From positions 1,488,001-1,552,000 of the forward strand of contig NZ_CP080410.1 of the NCBI RefSeq assembly GCF_019448255.1: 64,000 nt of DNA, in the 5' to 3' direction. The notes under the pieces were generated by a model, which saw only the letters and a list, made by a program, of their open reading frames with translations, was not told where the DNA came from and did no database searches. The position numbers were made by a program, and so were the translations under genes. Of this stretch, positions 57,626 through 64,000 are shown piece after piece (position 1 is the stretch's first letter; every line of letters starts with the position of its first letter). This stretch comes from Qipengyuania flava. GTDB lineage: Bacteria; Pseudomonadota; Alphaproteobacteria; Sphingomonadales; Sphingomonadaceae.

Positions 57626-58387
57626 ATGGAAAAGAATCCCCAGCCCCTCGTCGTACCTGCCAAATGGGGCCTGCCCTATGCGGAGGACGAGATGCAGCCG
57701 GTGGTGAAGCGCGAACAGACCTACATCGTCGCCTTTGCCGTCCTCACCATCATCGCCTGGCAGACCGAGATCGGCACGCTTGCTCTGATGCCCTTCACGC
57801 TGCTGTCGACCTGGTGGCACGAAATGGCGCACGGGCTTACCGCAGCCGCGCTGGGCTCGGAATTCGAGCGACTGGTAATCTTCGCCAACGGTTCCGGTTA
57901 CGCCCAGAGCTCGGGCAATCTGTGGGCCATCGGGCAGGCCATCGTTTCCGCAGCCGGCCTTCTCGGCCCGACCATCGCGGGCTGCGCCATGATCATCGCC
58001 TCCCGCTCGAGGCGGGCGACACGCATTGCGCTTCTCGGGCTAGCAGCGGCGCTCGTCATCAGCACGCTGATCTGGGTGCGCTCGGTCGCGGGCTGGATCG
58101 TGCTGCCCGCCTTTGCCCTGGCTGCTTTCTATGTCGCCACGCGCGCCAGCGCGAAATGGCAGCGGATCTCGGTGGAGTTCCTCGGCGTGCAGGGTGCCGT
58201 CAGCGTCTACCAGGACCTTGGCTATCTCTTCAGCCCCGGGGGTATGATGGGCGGCCACATGGTTCTGTCCGACACCGGCCGCATCGCGGATGCGCTGTTC
58301 CTGCCCTACTGGTTCTGGGGCGGGGCCATCACCATCGCGATCGTCGCCATGGTCTGGAAATCGCTGCAGATCGCGAGCCGGATCTAA
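57626..58387 (+). CDS. M50-family (M50B-like) membrane metallopeptidase
   Basis: A 253-residue membrane protein. LSTWWHEMAHGLTAAALGSEFERLVIF contains the zinc motif HEMAH within the second helix. Several further helices follow, with QDLGYLFSPGG as a possible third-ligand loop (D in QDLGY). M50B-like proteins are site-2-protease relatives with unknown substrates. Gene order after tgt suggests cotranscription. It stops 3 nt from the convergent oxidoreductase gene. Confidence 0.85.
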   Translation: MEKNPQPLVVPAKWGLPYAEDEMQPVVKREQTYIVAFAVLTIIAWQTEIGTLALMPFTLLSTWWHEMAHGLTAAALGSEFERLVIFANGSGYAQSSGNLWAIGQAIVSAAGLLGPTIAGCAMIIASRSRRATRIALLGLAAALVISTLIWVRSVAGWIVLPAFALAAFYVATRASAKWQRISVEFLGVQGAVSVYQDLGYLFSPGGMMGGHMVLSDTGRIADALFLPYWFWGGAITIAIVAMVWKSLQIASRI

Positions 58388-58390
58388 GGC

Positions 58391-59029
58391 TCACTTTCGC
58401 CCGAGGAAGGCGGGCAGCCGCTCGCGCTTTTCCCCGTGCATTGCCGGCGCGATGGAGGTCGCCATGCTGGCGATCTGGTCGCCCCATTTGGCGATCCCTT
58501 TCTCCCACGCACCATCCTTGATCGGGCCGCAGCACAGCACGCGCACGGGCTTGAACCCGCAGAAGCCGAGCACCTGGCGTTTCCAGCGTTTTACGAGCGC
58601 GTTGGAATACATCAGCCGCAGGAAGAAGGGCGGCGTGTCCATGGTGGCAATGACATCGGCCGAGCGGCCCACCATCAGCTTGTCCCAAAGCGAGCTGTCC
58701 TCGCGATAGGCGAAGGTGAAGCCGGGCAGGAACAAGCGGTCTAGGAGGCCCTTGAGTTCCGCCGGCTCGCTGCCCCACCACATCGGGAAGGCGATGACGA
58801 GGTGATCGCAGGCGTCGAGCATTTCAGCCAGGGCCAGCAGGTCCGGTTCCCATTCGGTGCGCTTTGCGTAGCCGTGCCGCAGGATCGGGGTGAAGGCCAT
58901 ATCGCGCAGCGCTACATGCTCGACATGGCAATCGGCCGGGATGGCCTGGCGGTAGAGGTCCAGGAGGTGCGACGAGAACCGTCCTTCGTCGGGGTGTCCG
59001 TCGAGCAGCAATACCTTCACGCGCGCCAT
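58391..59029 (-). CDS. NAD(P)H-dependent oxidoreductase, flavodoxin-fold quinone reductase family
   Basis: A 212-residue protein. KVLLLDGHPDEGRFSSHLLDLYRQAI is the FMN/FAD phosphate loop of the NQO/KefF-like branch, and DHLVIAFPMWWGSEPAELKGLLDRLFLPGFTF is the flavin-ring and active-site segment of the same branch. It likely reduces quinones by two electrons. The start GTG or ATG is close to 59029, with AGAGGATGG upstream. Single gene convergent with the M50-like gene. Confidence 0.88.
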   Translation of the reverse strand: MARVKVLLLDGHPDEGRFSSHLLDLYRQAIPADCHVEHVALRDMAFTPILRHGYAKRTEWEPDLLALAEMLDACDHLVIAFPMWWGSEPAELKGLLDRLFLPGFTFAYREDSSLWDKLMVGRSADVIATMDTPPFFLRLMYSNALVKRWKRQVLGFCGFKPVRVLCCGPIKDGAWEKGIAKWGDQIASMATSIAPAMHGEKRERLPAFLGRK

Positions 59030-59083
59030 CCTCTCATGCCCTCAATGGGCCGACAGTCCGGCAAACACGGCCATCGCGCAACG

Positions 59084-59119
59084 AAAAAGGGCGGCCCCCG
59101 CGAAGGGACCGCCCTTTTT
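59084..59119. terminator. rpsD terminator
   Basis: AAAAAGGGCGG (59084-59094) pairs with CCGCCCTTTTT (59109-59119), plus three more inner C-G pairs after a single mismatch. It lies 20 nt after the rpsD stop; T-rich on both strands. Confidence 0.9.
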
Positions 59120-59139
59120 CGATTTCGCTGCCTTAAGGC

Positions 59140-59754
59140 TTAGCGCGAGTAGAACTCGACCACGAGGTTCGGTTCCATGGTGACCGGGTAGGGCACTTCG
59201 TCAAGCTTCGGCACGCGGGTGAAGGTCACCTTGTCGTTGCCGTCGGGTGCGACGTAGTCGGGAATTTCGCGCTCGGGCAGGCTCTGCGCTTCGATGACCA
59301 GCGCCATTTCCTTGGCCTTGTTGCCGAGGCTGACGACGTCGCCGACCTTGACGCGGGCCGAAGCGATGTTGGTCTTCACGCCGTTCAGGTAGATGTGGCC
59401 GTGGCTCACGATCTGACGGGCGGCGAAGATGGTCGGAGCGAACTTGGCGCGGTACACGACCATGTCGAGGCGCTGTTCGAGCAGGCCGATCAGGTTCTGA
59501 CCGGTGTCGCCCTTCATGGCCGACGCTTCCTTGTAGGTGCGCTTGAACTGCTTCTCGGTCACGTCGCCGTAGTAGCCCTTGAGCTTCTGCTTGGCGCGCA
59601 GCTGCAGGCCGAAGTCGCTCATCTTGCCCTTGCGGCGCTGGCCGTGCTGGCCCGGGCCGTAGGAACGCTTGTTGACCGGGGAGTTCGGGCGACCCCAGAT
59701 GTTTTCACCCATCCGGCGGTCGAGTTTGTACTTGGCGCTCTTGCGCTTCGACAT
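59140..59754 (-). CDS. rpsD: 30S ribosomal protein S4
   Basis: A 204-residue protein starting at ATG 59754, preceded by AAGGAAAG. The start [39 protein letters not shown] and the S4 RNA-binding domain ([31 protein letters not shown]) identify S4, one of the first proteins to bind 16S rRNA. In several bacteria S4 represses its own mRNA. Here it stands alone with its own promoter, a leader of about 120 nt holding two hairpins, and a strong terminator. Confidence 0.98.
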   Translation of the reverse strand: MSKRKSAKYKLDRRMGENIWGRPNSPVNKRSYGPGQHGQRRKGKMSDFGLQLRAKQKLKGYYGDVTEKQFKRTYKEASAMKGDTGQNLIGLLEQRLDMVVYRAKFAPTIFAARQIVSHGHIYLNGVKTNIASARVKVGDVVSLGNKAKEMALVIEAQSLPEREIPDYVAPDGNDKVTFTRVPKLDEVPYPVTMEPNLVVEFYSR

Positions 59755-59776
59755 AAGTCTTTCCTTCAATTTGCTG

Positions 59777-59834
59777 GATCGCCCCAGCGGCGATCATCTA
59801 ACCCGGCATCGCACCGCTGGACCTGTGTCCAGCG
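59777..59834 (-). promoter_or_regulatory. rpsD leader with two hairpins (possible S4 autoregulation)
   Basis: GATCGCC (59777-59783) pairs with GGCGATC (59789-59795) over a 5-nt loop, and CGCTGGAC (59815-59822) with GTCCAGCG (59827-59834) over a 4-nt loop. Both stems are perfect and lie 20-80 nt upstream of the rpsD start, inside the predicted 5' leader. Confidence 0.5.
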
Positions 59835-59879
59835 CGGCTTCCGCTTCACCGGGGTGCGGAGCCAATTCGCGAAGGCGCG

Positions 59880-59907
59880 CTCCTAGCAATTTTGTGCAGC
59901 GCGTCAA
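59880..59907 (-). promoter_or_regulatory. Likely rpsD promoter
   Basis: Minus strand TTGACG (59907-59902) and TAGGAG (59885-59880) are 16 nt apart, with TTGC in front of the -10. The start of transcription would be near 59873, giving a leader of about 120 nt. Confidence 0.5.
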
Positions 59908-59960
59908 GCGAGAAGATAGGCGCTCGACAAGCGGCTTCAAGCGGGGCAGGGCGCGCGGTC

Positions 59961-60272
59961 ATGAGTGACGATTTCAAGCAGCCCGAAGATTGCACCGACA
60001 TGCGCGAGGTGCGCATCGGTGTCGATACGACCGATCGCGAGCTGATGGAGCTGCTCGATCGGCGCTTTGGCTACATGCGCGCTGCTGCCCGGATCAAGCC
60101 CGACCGCGGCGTGGTGCGCGATGAAGGGCGCAAGGCGGAGGTGATCGACAACGCCCGCGCCGACGCCGCAGCGCGCGGCCTGCCGGCCGACCGGATCGCG
60201 CAGATCTGGGACGAGCTGGTCGAAACTTCGATTGCCTACGAGCTGGCCGAGTGGGACCGGATCAGGACTTAG
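59961..60272 (+). CDS. Chorismate mutase (AroQ type)
   Basis: A 103-residue all-helical protein from ATG 59961. REVRIGVDTTDRELMELLDRRFGYMRAAARIKPDRGVVRDEGRKAEVIDNARADAAARGL and WDELVETSIAYELAEWD match monofunctional type II chorismate mutases, with the active-site Arg, Lys and Gln/Glu pattern. It turns chorismate into prephenate for Phe/Tyr synthesis. No signal peptide, so cytoplasmic. The final codons overlap the convergent trmJ gene by 11 bp. Confidence 0.88.
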   Translation: MSDDFKQPEDCTDMREVRIGVDTTDRELMELLDRRFGYMRAAARIKPDRGVVRDEGRKAEVIDNARADAAARGLPADRIAQIWDELVETSIAYELAEWDRIRT

Positions 60273-60990
60273 GTTCGCGTTGCAACGAGGACAGCACACC
60301 GCGCAAGGTGCGCACCTCTAGGTGATTCCAGCCCGGCTTGGTCAGCACGCCGCGCAGCGTCCGACGGGTGGCCTCGGCGCGCGATTCCGGGCGGAAGTAG
60401 CCCTTGGGCTCCAGCATGCCTTCCAGATGCCCGATCAGGCCCTCCAGGTCTTCCTGCGGCGCGGGCGGAAGCAGGTCCTCCTGCGTCGGCTGTACCAGCG
60501 TTTCGTGCTTCGACCATTCATAGGCGCACAGGATCACCGCCTGCGCGAGGTTGAGCGAGCCGAAGTCGGGGTTGATCGGCACCGTCAGGATCGCGCGGGC
60601 GAGGGCGACGTCCTCGGTTTCCAGCCCCGAGCGTTCCGGGCCGAACAGGATCGCGCTGCGCCCTGTGGCAGAGGCCATTTCGCGGCTCGCTTCCTCAGGT
60701 GTCACGACCGGCTTGGTCACGCCGCGCTTGCGCACCGTGGTCGCATAGACATGCGCGCAGTCCGCCACCGCATCTGCCGTGGTGGAGAAGACCTTCGCGC
60801 CTTCGAGCACGACATCAGCGCCCGAAGCGGCCGGACCTGCCGAGGGGTTGGGCCAGCCGTCGCGCGGTTCGACCAGGCGCATTTCGGTCAGCCCGAAATT
60901 GAGCATGGCGCGCGCGGCCTTGCCGATGTTCTCGCCCAGCTGGGGACGGACGAGAACGATGACCGGTTTGCGTGTGTCAGCCTCGCTCAT
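60262..60990 (-). CDS. trmJ: tRNA (cytidine/uridine-2'-O-)-methyltransferase, TrmJ type
   Basis: A 242-residue SPOUT methyltransferase. [39 protein letters not shown], the [18 protein letters not shown] motif II and [25 protein letters not shown] motif III form the trefoil knot that binds AdoMet. The C-terminal tail, about 80 residues, resembles that of TrmJ, which methylates position 32 of the anticodon loop. It overlaps the nrdR stop region by 14 nt, so translation is coupled. Confidence 0.9.
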   Translation of the reverse strand: MSEADTRKPVIVLVRPQLGENIGKAARAMLNFGLTEMRLVEPRDGWPNPSAGPAASGADVVLEGAKVFSTTADAVADCAHVYATTVRKRGVTKPVVTPEEASREMASATGRSAILFGPERSGLETEDVALARAILTVPINPDFGSLNLAQAVILCAYEWSKHETLVQPTQEDLLPPAPQEDLEGLIGHLEGMLEPKGYFRPESRAEATRRTLRGVLTKPGWNHLEVRTLRGVLSSLQREPKS

Positions 60991-61447
60991 TGGCGCCCGC
61001 TTCCTGGATGGTGCTGGCGAATTCCTCGAAATCGCGGGCTTCGCTGAAGTCGCGGTAGACGCTTGCGAAACGGATGTAGGCGACGCTGTCGAGGCCTTTC
61101 AGGCCGTCCATCACCATTTCGCCGATCCGCTGCGATGCGATTTCCGCCTCGCCCGCGGTTTCGACCTGGCGCTGGATGCCCGAGACGAGCTGGTCGATCC
61201 GTTCCTGCGGAACATCGCGCTTGCGGCAGGCGAGCGAAATCGACTGTTCGAGCTTGGCGCGGTCGAAAGGCTGGCGGCGATCGCCGGATTTCACCACGGT
61301 CACTTCGCGCAGCTGGACGCGTTCGAATGTCGTGAAACGCGCACCGCAGCTCGAACATTGCCGGCGACGGCGGATCGAGGTCGAATCCTCGGTCGGACGA
61401 CTGTCCTTTACCTGGCTGTCGTCATGCGCACAGAAAGGGCAACGCAT
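60977..61447 (-). CDS. nrdR: Transcriptional repressor NrdR
   Basis: A 156-residue repressor. The zinc ribbon is [42 protein letters not shown] (four cysteines), followed by an ATP-cone domain ([27 protein letters not shown]) that senses ATP/dATP. It represses ribonucleotide reductase genes, none of which is in the window. In Alphaproteobacteria nrdR is commonly next to glyA, as here. Confidence 0.97.
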   Translation of the reverse strand: MRCPFCAHDDSQVKDSRPTEDSTSIRRRRQCSSCGARFTTFERVQLREVTVVKSGDRRQPFDRAKLEQSISLACRKRDVPQERIDQLVSGIQRQVETAGEAEIASQRIGEMVMDGLKGLDSVAYIRFASVYRDFSEARDFEEFASTIQEAGANERG

Positions 61448-61672
61448 CTACGGTCGGAGGCGCTTGTAGAGCATGAAACCGGCACCGGCGACCAGGCCAA
61501 CGGGCCAGGTTACGACCGGCAGCAGTCCGGCGGCAATCGCGCCGACTGCGGCTCCGGTAAGGACGGGCTTGGTCGACGGGTGTGCGAGGCCTTCCTTGGC
61601 CATGCCCTTCAGCTCGTCCCCGGCGTCCGAAACGAGATCGTGATCCTGGTGCTGTGGTTCCTTGTCGTCCAT
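61448..61672 (-). CDS. Small membrane protein between glyA and nrdR
   Basis: A 74-residue protein from ATG 61672, with GAGGAGACGAG upstream. A charged start (MDDKEPQHQDHDLVSDAGDELKG) is followed by two hydrophobic stretches (VLTGAAVGAIAAGLLPVVTWPVG and VAGAGFMLYKRL). It begins 11 nt after glyA, and its stop is immediately before the nrdR ATG. No known domain. Similar small proteins stand next to glyA or nrdR in related genomes as I recall, but this was not checked. Confidence 0.7.
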   Translation of the reverse strand: MDDKEPQHQDHDLVSDAGDELKGMAKEGLAHPSTKPVLTGAAVGAIAAGLLPVVTWPVGLVAGAGFMLYKRLRP

Positions 61673-61683
61673 CGCTCGTCTCC

Positions 61684-62997
<1,314 letters not shown>

Positions 62998-63001
62998 GGT
63001 G

Positions 63002-63439
<438 letters not shown>

Positions 63440-63529
63440 GGGCCGCACATAGGGATTGAAGGCGATTCGCGCGACCCCAAGCTGCGGCTTATCCTGAGCC
63501 TTCCGTAAGCTGAGCGGTCGCCGCCGCTG

Positions 63530-64000
63530 TCAGCTTTCCAAAGGTTCGCTTTCGACCTGGTTGGAGAAGTACTCCAGCAGGCGTTCCTTGAGGCGCGCCT
63601 GTGCGCCGGGAAGAGCCGAGAGGACTTCTTCCATATAGGCCTGGTTCGCCTGCTTGAAGGCGGGCGTCGCCATGATCGCCGGGGTCAGTTCGACGAACTT
63701 CTGCCCGGCCGGTGTGCCGACGAAAGCGTTGATTTCCCGAAGTTCGGCGAGGTCGAAGAGCAGCGCGTAGCCTTCGGCCTGCGCTTCCATCAGGTTGGGA
63801 ATGTGCGTGCTCAACACGCCCTTGGCTTCGCCGGCCCATTCGTCGAGCCAGTTATCGAGGATTTGCTGGGCCCCTTCGTCTTCCGGCAGCTGGCCCTTCA
63901 TGCTTTCGCGCATTTGCAGCATGGTTTCGTCCATGGTGCCGAAGAAAAGCGCCTCCCGGCGATCGACCGGGTAGCCGCGCTCGACGATCTGCCGGGCAAT
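63530..64000 (-). CDS. DUF2059 family protein (5' end beyond window)
   Basis: The frame is open from the right edge to TAA-type stop at 63530, about 156 residues visible. IARQIVERGYPVDRREALFFGTMDETMLQMRES and NLMEAQAEGYALLFDLAELREINAFVGTPAGQKFVELTPAI give the DUF2059 pattern, a mostly helical periplasmic family. The ATG at 63934 is internal to the family pattern, so the true start and a probable signal peptide are outside. Function unknown. Separated from rpiB by about 90 nt. Confidence 0.8.
   Translation of the reverse strand: MARQIVERGYPVDRREALFFGTMDETMLQMRESMKGQLPEDEGAQQILDNWLDEWAGEAKGVLSTHIPNLMEAQAEGYALLFDLAELREINAFVGTPAGQKFVELTPAIMATPAFKQANQAYMEEVLSALPGAQARLKERLLEYFSNQVESEPLES

Overview
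The window is about 64 kb of high-GC, gene-dense bacterial chromosome with no rRNA, transposase, phage gene or CRISPR array. Gene content and order (pst/pho block, DUF4130-UdgX with dnaE2 and imuAB, class I ilvC with ilvB/ilvH, Coq4, carotenoid oxygenase, coaD/PPIase/queA/tgt set, direct-repeat GAAC-N7-GAAC LexA boxes) point to an alphaproteobacterium of the Sphingomonadales, most like Erythrobacteraceae (Erythrobacter/Qipengyuania type). This placement is inference from gene content; no search was run. Both edges cut a gene: a DUF475 membrane protein on the left and a DUF2059 protein on the right.

Layout. 1-3.5 kb: DUF475 membrane protein, panB, a sodium-dependent transporter and an FMN-binding stress protein. 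3.6-13.1 kb: an SOS mutagenesis and repair island (imuA-imuB, then radical SAM DNA-repair protein, DUF4130-UdgX fusion, dnaE2) read from two LexA-box promoters, with one lipoprotein gene on the other strand between the two operons. 13.1-14.5 kb: LysE exporter and extensin-like protein. 14.5-23.2 kb: the complete phosphate-starvation module on the minus strand (phoR, phosphate-type porin, pstS, pstC, pstA, pstB, phoU, phoB) with three candidate Pho boxes made of 11-bp repeats. 23.2-29.9 kb: two identical tRNA-Glu genes, recJ, a flavodoxin, an unknown protein, an AHH-type nuclease-like protein, a nitronate monooxygenase-like enzyme and an amidohydrolase.

29.9-41.2 kb is dominated by branched-chain amino-acid synthesis: leuA behind a Leu/Ile-rich leader peptide, and ilvB-(99-aa small protein)-ilvH-ilvC. 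Between and beside these lie a thioesterase, an epoxide hydrolase, an I78-type inhibitor, an FMN hydroxyacid oxidase, miaA and serB. 41.3-50.9 kb holds coq4, a nitroreductase, the purL cluster with small DUF membrane proteins, then xseB-ispA-coaD, a periplasmic cyclophilin and queA. 51-56.5 kb is a block of TetR regulator, carotenoid oxygenase, ABC-2 exporter and two outer-membrane proteins lying between queA and tgt. 56.5-64 kb: tgt, an M50-like protease, a quinone-reductase-like flavoprotein, rpsD with a structured leader, chorismate mutase, trmJ, nrdR, a small membrane protein, glyA and rpiB.

The most interesting signals are the SOS island with LexA boxes that contain the -10 element and sit against the start codon, the probably leaderless leuA leader peptide, the conserved-looking small ORF translationally nested between ilvB and ilvH, and the TetR-controlled carotenoid-oxygenase/exporter block inside a queA-tgt neighbourhood. 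No stretch over 300 bases lacks a gene; the longest gap between protein genes (23155-23495) carries the tRNAs and their promoter.
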